DNA of 6,233 nucleotides from JAJZQD01 sp021847735 (lineage in GTDB: Bacteria; Bacillota; Thermincolia; Thermincolales; UBA2595): positions 1 to 6,233 of the forward strand of contig DAHVYW010000062.1 of the NCBI GenBank assembly GCA_027324025.1. Reading direction: 5' to 3'. The notes under the pieces are model-generated. The model was not told the origin of the DNA and searched no databases. It was given only the letters and a program-made list of their open reading frames with translations. This document shows, piece after piece, positions 1-6,170 of the stretch. How positions within the stretch are numbered: position 1 is the stretch's first letter; every line of letters starts with the position of its first letter. The translations under genes were made by a program, and so were the position numbers.

Positions 1-9
1 ACTCCATTT

Positions 10-62
10 CCTGCCATTTCTGTAATTGCTTATTGGCAGGCTTATTGGGGAGTCCCCTTTTT
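10..62 (+). terminator. Possible rho-independent terminator of an upstream gene
   Basis: Two inverted repeats lie in tandem: CCTGCCA (10-16) with TGGCAGG (34-40), a perfect 7-bp stem with a 17-nt loop, and then GGGG (47-50) with CCCC (54-57) followed directly by TTTTT (58-62). The second hairpin plus T-run is the terminator signature, though its stem is only 4 bp. The gene it would end lies outside the window, so direction is inferred from the T-run. Confidence 0.45.
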
Positions 63-170
63 GTGCCTTTTTGCAGTAAACCCCACTATTTTTCAAAACT
101 TTTTTCCAGTTAGTTATTGACATTTAACCGCTGGACTTTAAGTTAGAGTTTTGCATAAAATATTCTGATA

Positions 171-192
171 ATTAGTACCTACTGGTTATAAT
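171..192 (+). promoter_or_regulatory. TATAAT box inside an imperfect dyad
   Basis: ATTAGTACC (171-179) and GGTTATAAT (184-192) form an inverted repeat matching at 7 of 9 positions with a 4-nt centre. A perfect TATAAT (187-192) forms part of the right arm; no good -35 hexamer lies 16-18 nt upstream. A repressor binding this dyad would cover the -10. The left arm resembles half of the FapR box of Bacillus (TTAGTACCT), but the right arm does not fit it, so I do not call FapR. Confidence 0.3.
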
Positions 193-331
193 TTAACTAA
201 GAAAAGTGTTTGTGTCAAGGTAAATAATGTCAAAAAAAGATGAAAAAGACTAATTAGTATTAAGAGTCTTACAGCATTATAGCTAAAAATTTTCCGATTG
301 CTGAACATATCAACGCCTGTTTGAATTATAG

Positions 332-357
332 TATAATTAACCCATAAAAAGGAGGTG
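332..357 (+). promoter_or_regulatory. Probable yjbQ -10 box and ribosome binding site
   Basis: A perfect TATAAT stands at 332-337, and a strong Shine-Dalgarno GGAGGTG at 351-357, five bases before the TTG at 363. No clear -35 is found at 16-18 nt upstream, so the promoter part is weaker than the RBS. The RBS position is what decides the TTG start of yjbQ; the adjacent TTG at 366 is an alternative at 8-nt spacing. Confidence 0.5.
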
Positions 358-362
358 TTAAT

Positions 363-761
363 TTGTTGAAGGAAGTTAGGATATCAACCCAATCCCGTTC
401 CCAAATGATTGATATCACCAGGTATGTTAATGATGCCGTAGCCGAGTCGGGAACTAAGGCCGGTGTATGCTATATTTTCGTACCACACACCACGGCGGGA
501 ATTACTATTAACGAAAACGCCGATCCCAGCGTGGTAGATGATATATTGCGGGAAACAGATAAGATGGTCCCGTGGGAGGACGGATACAAACACCTGGAAG
601 GAAATTCTGCGGCCCATATTAAAGCCGGCATGATGGGTTTCTCCCAAACAGTCTTTGTGGAAAACGGCAGGCCGGTGTTGGGGACCTGGCAGGGAATTTA
701 TTTTTGCGAATTTGACGGTCCCAGGAGTCGCCAGTTCATGATTAAGACTATACAGGAATAG
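363..761 (+). CDS. yjbQ: YjbQ/UPF0047 family protein (secondary thiamine-phosphate synthase enzyme family)
   Basis: The 132-aa product matches the small single-domain YjbQ/UPF0047 family in length and in its signature segments: PHTTAGITINENADPS at residues 41-56 (His42, Asn50, Glu51), NSAAHIKAG at 81-89 (His85), and GTWQGIYFCEFDGPR at 107-121. The conserved histidines and acidic residues cluster in a presumed metal-binding pocket. The family is cytosolic; E. coli YjbQ has been reported to have weak thiamine-phosphate synthase activity, which gave the family its name, but the true physiological reaction is unsettled. No thi genes are nearby, so context does not support a thiamine role here. 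The start is TTG at 363, set by GGAGGTG five bases upstream; TTG at 366 is also possible. It appears monocistronic: a gap of almost 500 bp follows. Family assignment is firm, function is not. Confidence 0.93.
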   Translation: MLKEVRISTQSRSQMIDITRYVNDAVAESGTKAGVCYIFVPHTTAGITINENADPSVVDDILRETDKMVPWEDGYKHLEGNSAAHIKAGMMGFSQTVFVENGRPVLGTWQGIYFCEFDGPRSRQFMIKTIQE

Positions 762-779
762 CAACTTAAAAAAAATCGA

Positions 780-903
780 CTGTACCACTCGGATACAGCC
801 ACAGAGATAGGGAGAGGAGTTTTAGCACGAGTTTCGCAAACTTGCTATGCCCTAATTGTAACCGCTGTGCCTTGGCTTTTCTACATTTATACTGTAAATT
901 GTA
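780..903 (+). other. Candidate structured RNA or leader element (unassigned)
   Basis: Complementary arms found by eye: CTGTA (780-784) with TACAG (794-798); then a nested set, CACAG (800-804) with CTGTG (865-869), TAGGG (808-812) with CCCTA (850-854), TAGCA (823-827) with TGCTA (843-847), and AGTTT (830-834) with AAACT (838-842) around a CGC loop; then TACATTTA (882-889) with TAAA-T-TGTA (895-903), one bulged T. The nested arms make one long, bulged hairpin of about 70 nt. It does not match a riboswitch, 6S RNA or T-box consensus that I can recall. No obvious promoter sits directly before it and no clear terminator after it, so it could be the 3' UTR of yjbQ. Chance pairing in AT-rich DNA is a real alternative. 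Confidence 0.25.
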
Positions 904-1177
904 AAATCTCAGGGGTTAACGGTTCCATTCGGGGTAGAAACGGAAAGAAACTTTTTTCATAGGTACACGTGAACTGTTCTCCTACCAATGTAGTAGACAG
1001 TCAAACTTGGAATCATCCATTTAATCATTTATTTGACCCTTTAAACAATCTCACTGCCCAATGGGTTATCCGGAGATGTTTTTTATACCGGGTTGAAACT
1101 AATAAAAATGACTATTCGCAGTTCATTTTTGCTGGTTTGCCGGAAAAAGCTTTCAATACTCCGCCCCTATATTTACA

Positions 1178-1247
1178 ATGTATACAGCGTACATCTGCAC
1201 GGTTTGATATAATGACTCAGTTCATAACATACTGTAGATAAGGGGGT
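1178..1247 (+). promoter_or_regulatory. Promoter -10, possible operator and RBS of the universal stress protein gene
   Basis: A perfect TATAAT stands at 1208-1213, about 42 bases before the GTG start. There is no good -35 at 17 nt; in its place lies ATGTA (1178-1182) and TACAT (1190-1194), an inverted repeat with a 7-nt centre, overlapping the palindrome TGTATACA (1179-1186). This suggests an activator- or repressor-controlled promoter rather than a strong constitutive one. AGGGGGT (1241-1247) is the ribosome binding site, seven bases before GTG 1255. The -10 and RBS are seen directly; the operator role is inference. Confidence 0.45.
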
Positions 1248-1254
1248 AATCAAT

Positions 1255-1761
1255 GTGGAAGCGGGGGGCAAAGCAGCTGAATGGATGACAATGGATGATA
1301 TAAATCCTGTTTCTCTGCCCATAAAGAAAATACTCCTGGCAACAGATGGCTCGGCTTCGTCGGTAAGAGCCACTAAATTCTGTATTGGGATGGCCAAAAA
1401 ATGTAATGCGGAAATACTGGCGGTCTACGTATCAGGCCAGGATGATAATTGGGAATTGCCTAGTGAACTGGAGGGTGAGAAGTTTTTTGGAGGTGTTCAT
1501 CCCTGTGAGGCTGGGTTGGCTGTAGCCAAGGCTTTTGGTGAGAAAAACGGCGTCACCGTAAACACTACCATTCTTCGGGGAAGTGTTCCCCGGAACATTG
1601 TGAAGGCAGCGGTGGCTGACCAAGTGGATATGATTGTTCTGGGGGATTCCGGGAGGACCGGGCTATCGAGAATATCTATTGGTACTGTAGCCGAGTCGGT
1701 GATGAGACTCTCCCCATGTCCTGTTCTAATTGTCAGGGAAGATTCGGGCACAAACCCCTAA
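1255..1761 (+). CDS. Universal stress protein (UspA family), ATP-binding type
   Basis: This 168-aa product has one Usp domain, from about residue 23 to 162. IKKILLATDGS (23-33) is the first beta strand with the nucleotide-contacting Asp31, and the segment from Gly130 fits the G-x2-G-x9-G-[ST] motif exactly (Gly130, Gly133, Gly143, Thr144), placing it among ATP-binding Usp proteins. PCPVLIVRE (154-162) is the usual last strand. Such proteins are cytosolic, usually dimeric, and rise under starvation, oxygen or energy stress; the precise task varies. The GTG start is chosen for the AGGGGGT box seven bases upstream. It gives a roughly 20-residue N-terminal extension, longer than usual; ATG codons at 1285 and 1291 would shorten it but lack an RBS. 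An ATG at 1253 is out of frame and soon stops. It is monocistronic, with its own promoter and a terminator at 1791-1818. Confidence 0.93.
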   Translation: MEAGGKAAEWMTMDDINPVSLPIKKILLATDGSASSVRATKFCIGMAKKCNAEILAVYVSGQDDNWELPSELEGEKFFGGVHPCEAGLAVAKAFGEKNGVTVNTTILRGSVPRNIVKAAVADQVDMIVLGDSGRTGLSRISIGTVAESVMRLSPCPVLIVREDSGTNP

Positions 1762-1790
1762 AACAAGTTTTAAACAAACTAACCAAGTGT

Positions 1791-1818
1791 GCGTGACCAA
1801 CCGGGCCACGCCTTTTTT
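1791..1818 (+). terminator. Rho-independent terminator after the universal stress protein gene
   Basis: GCGTG (1791-1795) pairs with CACGC (1807-1811); after one A-C mismatch the stem continues with CC (1797-1798) and GG (1804-1805), closing a 5-nt loop. One C follows the stem, then TTTTTT (1813-1818). It lies 30 bases after the stop codon and separates this gene from dinG. Confidence 0.82.
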
Positions 1819-1833
1819 ATTTGAATTGTTATG

Positions 1834-1862
1834 TTGCCTAGTTTATGCCGTTGGTTTAAAAT
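1834..1862 (+). promoter_or_regulatory. Candidate sigma-A promoter of dinG
   Basis: TTGCCT (1834-1839) and TAAAAT (1857-1862) are separated by 17 bases, a good housekeeping-sigma arrangement directly after the preceding terminator. Transcription would begin near 1869. I see no clear LexA (SOS) box of the Gram-positive GAAC-N4-GTTC type between here and the start codon, so SOS control is not supported by this sequence. Confidence 0.5.
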
Positions 1863-1890
1863 GAATAGATAGAAACTGTAAGCAGAAAGT

Positions 1891-4845
1891 TTGGTTGATA
1901 TGGACAAAACCTACGCCTTCCTTGACCTGGAAACCACAGGTCTTGACCCGGGCAGCGATGACATTATTGAAATAGGGGTAGTAACCGCCAATGCCCAGAC
2001 GATTATTGACCGTTACCGCACCTTTGTAAAACCTGCGCGTAAATTGCCCCGTAAAATCGTTAAACTGACGGGCATTACCGATAATATGCTAAAAAGAGCT
2101 CCGCAAATCGAAGATGTAAAGGCCAAATTGTTGACTTTCATTGGTGAACTTCCTGTTGTAGGGCATAATATCTCTTTTGATTTAGGCTTTCTGAACAATA
2201 AGTTAGGGGTGGCATTGAAAAACCAGCCGCTTGATACAATGGACTTTGTCCAGGTAGTTTTTCCAAAGGCAGCCAGTTACCGCCTGGAGTATATTAAGGG
2301 TGTGTTGGGCATCAATGAAGGCAATTCTCACCGGGCTCTCGATGATGCTGAGACCGCCTGCCGAATCTTTTTTAATTGCCTGAAGGTCTTACAAAACCTG
2401 AACGAAGAAGTTTTGCTTAATATCTATAAAATGTTCAAGGACCGGGAGGGTGGTTTTGCCAGCGTCCTGACCTCCTATGTTTTCGAAAGAATTGCCAGCT
2501 TTCCTGCCGGAAAAACAACGGCGCCGTATGCATTCCTTCAGGACGGACCCCAGGAAGATGATGTCTTGTTCAACGGTTCTGAAGATGCAGAGACCCTGAA
2601 GAAAATCGAAATTGCCGATCTGGCAGAAATACTTCTGCCCACCGGCCCCTTGGCCAAAAAATTTCCGCAGTACAAATACAGACCTGAACAGGCGGAAATG
2701 CTAACTACTGTTGTACAGGGTTTTCAGGAATCAAAGCACATGATTGTTGAAGCGGGGACGGGGACGGGGAAATCCCTGGCTTATTTATTGCCTGCAATCA
2801 TGTGGGCCACCATCAATAAAACCAAGGTAACAGTAGCGACCCATACTATCAACCTGCAGGAACAGCTGTGGAATAAGGATCTCCCAGGCATCCGGGAAAC
2901 ACTGGGCCTCAACTTTAAGGCAGCCCTGGTCAAGGGGAGAACCAATTACCTCTGTTTGCGCCGGTGGGAAGCCAAACTAAAGGTTCACGAGGGTATTGAG
3001 GACAAGGAAATGGTCTTTATTTTAAAAGTCCTTGTTTGGCTTACTTCGACCAATACCGGTGACAAATCGGAGCTCAACATTCTTCCTAACCAATACATGT
3101 ACTGGAATGAATTGAGTTCTGAGCAGGAATCCTGCCTGGGGCCGTCATGCCCGTGGTTTCATAAACACTGTTTTGTCTTAAAGGCCAGGAAGCAGGCAGA
3201 AACGGCAGACTTGCTGATTGCCAATCACTCATTGCTGCTGGCAGATGTAAAGATACAAAACAGACTGCTGCCGGCCTTTGATTATCTGATTATAGACGAA
3301 GCCCACCACCTGGAAAATACGGCCACTGAGCAGTTGGGCTGGACTGTCAGTCTTAACAACTTGAGGTCGACCCTTTTCTATCTAATCAGAGGGTTTGGCG
3401 CGGGTCTCGGTCCAGGTTTATTCAACCAGACAAAACAGACCGTGAGAAATAATTCCGCACTTTTTAGCCCAGCGGATTTGGAAAAACTCGATATGACGAT
3501 TAACGATGCCTTTGAAAAGGTCAAAACTATCTACGAGTCCATCAAGGAAACAGAAGACTATCTAAGACAATGGCCGGCGTCCCTTTATCAGGAAGGCGAC
3601 AATGAAAATTACCGGGTGACAAGGGTGAAAAATTCCCATAGAAGCGAAGAGGCATGGGGTGTTTTTGTGTCAATCAAGGAAAACTTCCTTGTCAGAACCG
3701 GATCCCTGGTAAATTCCTTGAAAAAGGTCCTGGCATTTCTGGAGACAGAGGACAGCGAAGAAAAGAAAGTCTTTGTGTCTCACCGGAAAGATATTGAGTT
3801 CCATGCTAATTACCTCCAGGAAGTAATTTCCGATATAAACCTGTTTATTCACGGCTCTGCAGACTATGTATACTGGGTTGAAACTGATAGCGGCATTAAA
3901 GCAGATGTCAAAATCAGAAGCGCCCCGGTTTCAGTTAGCGGGCTGTTATTCGAAAACCTGTTTCGGACGAAGAAAAGTACACTTTTGACCTCGGCCACAA
4001 TCAGTGTTGACGGCAGCTTTGAGCACTTTTGCCAGAGGGTGGGGCTTGACTGTTTTCCGGATGACAAAGTAATCAAACGCATGCTTTCTTCCCCGTTTAG
4101 TTATGAGCGGCAGTCACTTTTGTGTATTGTCAGGGATATTCCCGACCCGGCAAAAGTTGACGATGCTGACTATACCGAGTATGTCATTCCTTTAATCAGG
4201 GACATTGCCAGGGTGTTTTGCGGAAAAACCCTGGTCCTGTTCACCTCACACAGGATGCTGCGGGACGTTTACCAAAAATTACAGCCTGAATTGGAGTCAG
4301 ACGGTATAACACTGCTTGGACACAAAATTGACGGTGGCAGGTCAAGGCTGACGGAAGAGTTCAGGAGAAGCGAAAGTGCGGTTTTGTTGGGGGCCAGCAG
4401 TTTTTGGGAAGGAATCGACCTGCCGGGTGACATTCTAAGATGTGTGGTAATTGTCAGGCTTCCTTTTGCGCCGCCCACTACTCCAATTGTTGAGGCCAGG
4501 ATCGAGGAGCTTTTGAAAAATAAAAAGGACGCTTTTTACGGTTACTCTGTCCCCGAAGCGGTGATAAAGCTTAAACAGGGCTTCGGCAGGTTAATCAGGG
4601 CCGAAGATGATGACGGTGTCGTTGTTGTACTTGACCGTAGAATAGTGGACAGGAGGTATGGGCGTAAGTTTTTAAATTCCCTTCCCATTAAGACCCATTT
4701 CAGAGGCGACACTCCAACAGTCCTGCAGAAAATGACAGACTGGGTGCAGGGGGAACGCCCCCAATTTTCGACTTTGAACCTCCTTGAGAACAGCAAAGAT
4801 ATCGAAGAATATCTTAAGAAAGTTAATAAAACAAAGGGAAGCTAG
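1891..4845 (+). CDS. dinG: DinG-family protein: DEDDh 3'-5' exonuclease fused to XPD-like helicase
   Basis: The 984-aa product has an N-terminal DnaQ-like exonuclease domain (about 7-165) with all DEDDh residues in place: Asp12 and Glu14 in DLETTG, Asp97 in GHNISFD, His147 and Asp152 in HRALDDA. The rest is a superfamily 2 DNA helicase: Walker A AGTGTGKS (288-295), DEAH (469-472), motif III TSAT (700-703), LVLFTSHRML (781-790), WEGIDLPG (839-846) and QGFGRLIR (896-903). Cys355, Cys415, Cys420 and Cys427 sit between Walker A and DEAH, spaced like the 4Fe-4S ligands of E. coli DinG and XPD. Expected role: ATP-driven unwinding or clearing of DNA structures, D-loops or R-loops during repair, with DNA end trimming. 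The TTG at 1891 has no properly spaced Shine-Dalgarno; ATG at 1900 (three residues shorter) has a weak GAAAG ten bases upstream and may be the true start. Length fits exonuclease-containing DinG proteins. It is probably a single-gene unit. Confidence 0.95.
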   Translation: MVDMDKTYAFLDLETTGLDPGSDDIIEIGVVTANAQTIIDRYRTFVKPARKLPRKIVKLTGITDNMLKRAPQIEDVKAKLLTFIGELPVVGHNISFDLGFLNNKLGVALKNQPLDTMDFVQVVFPKAASYRLEYIKGVLGINEGNSHRALDDAETACRIFFNCLKVLQNLNEEVLLNIYKMFKDREGGFASVLTSYVFERIASFPAGKTTAPYAFLQDGPQEDDVLFNGSEDAETLKKIEIADLAEILLPTGPLAKKFPQYKYRPEQAEMLTTVVQGFQESKHMIVEAGTGTGKSLAYLLPAIMWATINKTKVTVATHTINLQEQLWNKDLPGIRETLGLNFKAALVKGRTNYLCLRRWEAKLKVHEGIEDKEMVFILKVLVWLTSTNTGDKSELNILPNQYMYWNELSSEQESCLGPSCPWFHKHCFVLKARKQAETADLLIANHSLLLADVKIQNRLLPAFDYLIIDEAHHLENTATEQLGWTVSLNNLRSTLFYLIRGFGAGLGPGLFNQTKQTVRNNSALFSPADLEKLDMTINDAFEKVKTIYESIKETEDYLRQWPASLYQEGDNENYRVTRVKNSHRSEEAWGVFVSIKENFLVRTGSLVNSLKKVLAFLETEDSEEKKVFVSHRKDIEFHANYLQEVISDINLFIHGSADYVYWVETDSGIKADVKIRSAPVSVSGLLFENLFRTKKSTLLTSATISVDGSFEHFCQRVGLDCFPDDKVIKRMLSSPFSYERQSLLCIVRDIPDPAKVDDADYTEYVIPLIRDIARVFCGKTLVLFTSHRMLRDVYQKLQPELESDGITLLGHKIDGGRSRLTEEFRRSESAVLLGASSFWEGIDLPGDILRCVVIVRLPFAPPTTPIVEARIEELLKNKKDAFYGYSVPEAVIKLKQGFGRLIRAEDDDGVVVVLDRRIVDRRYGRKFLNSLPIKTHFRGDTPTVLQKMTDWVQGERPQFSTLNLLENSKDIEEYLKKVNKTKGS

Positions 4846-4860
4846 TGGGAACCAGTGCGC

Positions 4861-4924
4861 ATTAAAACCTTTTAATATTGAGAAAAAAGTGGTAGAATGA
4901 AATAAGTTGAATTTCTTGGGAGGT
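4861..4924 (+). promoter_or_regulatory. Candidate extended -10 promoter, palindrome and RBS of psd-pssA
   Basis: TGGTAGAAT at 4890-4898 fits an extended -10 (TGn then TAGAAT). Its -35 zone overlaps a perfect AT-rich palindrome, ATTAAAA (4861-4867) and TTTTAAT (4870-4876), which could be an operator or only a weak hairpin at the end of dinG. GGGAGGT (4918-4924) is the ribosome binding site, 11 bases before the ATG at 4936, slightly longer than ideal. No strong terminator separates dinG from psd, so some read-through is possible. Confidence 0.42.
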
Positions 4925-4935
4925 CACCAAAATTT

Positions 4936-5574
4936 ATGAAACGGCTCTACTTTATTGCAGGCGACGCAGTACCTTACTTAGTTGTACTTGCCACAATCAC
5001 TGTTCTCGCAGTTTTTGCCATGCCGGTGCTGGCATTTATTCCCGGAATTCTGTTTTTATTCGTGGCTTATTTCTTCCGAAACCCTTCCCGAAAAATTCCT
5101 TCCGAAGAAGGAATCCTGGTATCCCCCGCGGACGGGACCATTTTAGATGTCAGTGAAATATATGAAGATAGGTTTCTAGCCAGCAAGGCGATCAGGGTAA
5201 GCATTTTCCTGTCAATATTTAATGTTCACCTGAACAGGTGCCCGATAGAAGGGGTAGTTAAATACCGGAGCTACCGCCCAGGCAAGATGTTACCGGCATT
5301 TAAAAGCCATGTTTCTGATATTAACGAAAAAAGTTTCATAGGTATTGAAAACAACGGTTTCCGGATAATGGTTACCCAAATAACCGGGTTTATTGCCCGC
5401 CGCATTGTCTGTTGGGTAGATGTAGAGGACAAGGTTTCCCGGGGGGATATTTTTGGTCTCATAAAATTCGGTTCCTGTACCGAAATCATAGTTCCGACCA
5501 ATGTGGACATTATAGTGAAAAAAGGGGATAAAGTTGTTGGAGGAGAAACAATCATCGGGAGGCTTAAGAAATGA
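4936..5574 (+). CDS. psd: Phosphatidylserine decarboxylase proenzyme
   Basis: This enzyme removes CO2 from phosphatidylserine to give phosphatidylethanolamine at the cytoplasmic membrane. The 212-aa length fits the short, archaeal/clostridial-type Psd rather than the longer E. coli form. A hydrophobic stretch at about 11-47 makes one or two membrane segments, followed by FFRNPSRKIP (46-55). SPADGTILDVSE (63-74) carries Asp66 and FNVHLNR (95-101) carries His98, the expected partners of the self-cleavage serine. FGLIKFGSC (173-181) holds the Gly179-Ser180 cleavage site: Ser180 becomes the pyruvoyl cofactor at the head of a small C-terminal subunit of about 33 residues, leaving a 179-residue membrane-anchored subunit. 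The ATG is preceded by GGGAGGT. The last four bases overlap pssA (ATGA), so the two genes are translationally coupled and the product uses the product of pssA as substrate. All catalytic residues are present. Confidence 0.95.
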   Translation: MKRLYFIAGDAVPYLVVLATITVLAVFAMPVLAFIPGILFLFVAYFFRNPSRKIPSEEGILVSPADGTILDVSEIYEDRFLASKAIRVSIFLSIFNVHLNRCPIEGVVKYRSYRPGKMLPAFKSHVSDINEKSFIGIENNGFRIMVTQITGFIARRIVCWVDVEDKVSRGDIFGLIKFGSCTEIIVPTNVDIIVKKGDKVVGGETIIGRLKK

Positions 5575-6074
5575 ACGCTAAGTTAATACCCAGCATCTTT
5601 ACTTTGGCTAACCTTTTGGTAGGGGTTGTCTCCCTGGTTTTCACGATGGATAACGAGTTTCAGATCGCTGCCATTATGATTCTTTTTGCTATGGTCCTGG
5701 ACGGAATGGACGGCCGCCTGGCCCGGAGGCTTGATGCCACATCTCCCTTCGGTAAGGAACTGGATTCCCTCGCTGACCTGGTCTCCTTTGGAGTAGCCCC
5801 GGCTATCCTGGTGTATGCGTTAAAGATGAAGTCTTTCCACTGGCTTGGCCTGCTTGTCTGTGTTGCCTTTGCCCTCTGCGGGGCCATCAGGCTGGCGAGG
5901 TTCAATGTCCTGAACATTTCCACCCATTTCGTAGGAGTGCCCATTACTGCAGCCGGAAGTCTGGTAGCCCTGACCGTGCTGCTGGGGAACAGGTTGCCTG
6001 TCTTTGCTTACCCGGTCATCATGATACTATTGTCATACCTCATGGTCAGCAACATCAAAGTACCGAAATACTAG
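5571..6074 (+). CDS. pssA: CDP-diacylglycerol--serine O-phosphatidyltransferase (phosphatidylserine synthase)
   Basis: This integral membrane enzyme joins CDP-diacylglycerol and L-serine into phosphatidylserine, releasing CMP; Psd, encoded just upstream, then decarboxylates it. The CDP-alcohol phosphatidyltransferase signature D-x2-DG-x2-AR-x8-G-x3-D-x3-D is complete: Asp44, Asp47-Gly48, Ala51-Arg52, Gly61, Asp65 and Asp69. Identity as the serine enzyme rather than the glycerol-phosphate enzyme rests on the family-typical N-terminus LIPSIFTLANLLVG (5-18), the CGAIRLARFNV segment (103-113), the GVPITAAGS segment (122-130) and coupling to psd. About five or six hydrophobic segments cover much of the 167 residues, and the ending LSYLMVSNIKVPKY is the usual family C-terminus, so the gene is complete. 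GGGAGG at 5557-5562 is the ribosome binding site, eight bases before the ATG, inside the end of psd. Confidence 0.95.
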   Translation: MNAKLIPSIFTLANLLVGVVSLVFTMDNEFQIAAIMILFAMVLDGMDGRLARRLDATSPFGKELDSLADLVSFGVAPAILVYALKMKSFHWLGLLVCVAFALCGAIRLARFNVLNISTHFVGVPITAAGSLVALTVLLGNRLPVFAYPVIMILLSYLMVSNIKVPKY

Positions 6075-6104
6075 TAATAATTTATGAAAACTTCTTTGTA
6101 GACA

Positions 6105-6133
6105 GTCACCAAATGCCTTTTTGTTCATAATAT
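6105..6133 (+). promoter_or_regulatory. Possible sigma-E-type sporulation promoter for spoVM
   Basis: CATAATAT (6126-6133) matches 6 of 8 positions of the mother-cell sigma-E -10 consensus CATACAnT-like element, and GTCA at 6105-6108 fits the start of the sigma-E -35, with 13 bases between 6112 and 6126. B. subtilis spoVM is known to be transcribed by sigma-E, which motivated the search. The -35 is incomplete, so this is suggestive only. No clear terminator lies between pssA and this site. Confidence 0.33.
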
Positions 6134-6170
6134 AAAAACAGAGTTAATGAAGCAAAGGGGTGAGTGGGTC

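Larger units (their letters stand above)
1..362. other. Non-coding region upstream of yjbQ
   Basis: This stretch is AT-rich and has no open reading frame of useful length on either strand. It holds a terminator-like hairpin pair at the left edge (10-62), a good -35-like TTGACA at 117-122 with no matching -10 at normal distance, a TATAAT at 187-192 inside an imperfect dyad, a nine-codon possible ORF at 227-253, a hairpin at 246-270 (arms AAGACT and AGTCTT, no T-tract after it), and a second TATAAT at 332-337. It most likely contains the end of an upstream transcript and the promoter region of yjbQ. I recognise no known riboswitch class in it. Confidence 0.6.
762..1254. other. Long gap between yjbQ and the stress protein gene, no convincing gene
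   Basis: No reading frame here has both a ribosome binding site and recognisable protein content. A 90-codon GTG frame (969-1241) lacks a Shine-Dalgarno, resembles no family I know, and runs through the promoter region of the downstream gene. On the minus strand a frame starting with ATG at 960 is stopped by TAA after 14 codons, then stays open for 48 codons to about 770; it is not recognisable either, though decayed coding sequence is possible. The left part (780-903) can fold into several helices; the right part (1178-1213) holds the promoter and a dyad for the next gene. Confidence 0.6.

Noticed and set aside
117..145. Sigma-A promoter using the perfect TTGACA at 117-122
   Set aside because: No acceptable -10 lies at 16-18 nt; the best is TAAGTT, matching only three of six positions.
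171..183. FapR operator
   Set aside because: Only the left half (TTAGTACCT) matches the Bacillus FapR box; the right half is different and the downstream gene is not a fatty-acid gene.
246..270. Rho-independent terminator in the yjbQ leader
   Set aside because: The hairpin is AT-rich and no T-tract follows the right arm.
384..788. A 134-codon minus-strand frame opposite yjbQ
   Set aside because: It is a shadow of the strongly conserved YjbQ coding frame, with no RBS or family similarity.
770..960. Minus-strand frame starting ATG at 960 (MKKVSFRFYPEWNR) with an in-frame TAA, then open for 48 codons; possible transposase remnant
   Set aside because: The start looks vaguely like some transposases, but nothing downstream matches a family I know, there is no RBS, and I see no terminal inverted repeats or target duplication.
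969..1241. A 90-codon GTG frame on the + strand
   Set aside because: It has no Shine-Dalgarno, no recognisable family or domain, an unremarkable residue mix, and runs across the TATAAT and dyad that serve the gene at 1255.
1173..1397. Minus-strand frame over the start of the stress protein gene
   Set aside because: It overlaps the promoter, RBS and conserved N-terminus of a clear gene on the other strand and has no independent support.
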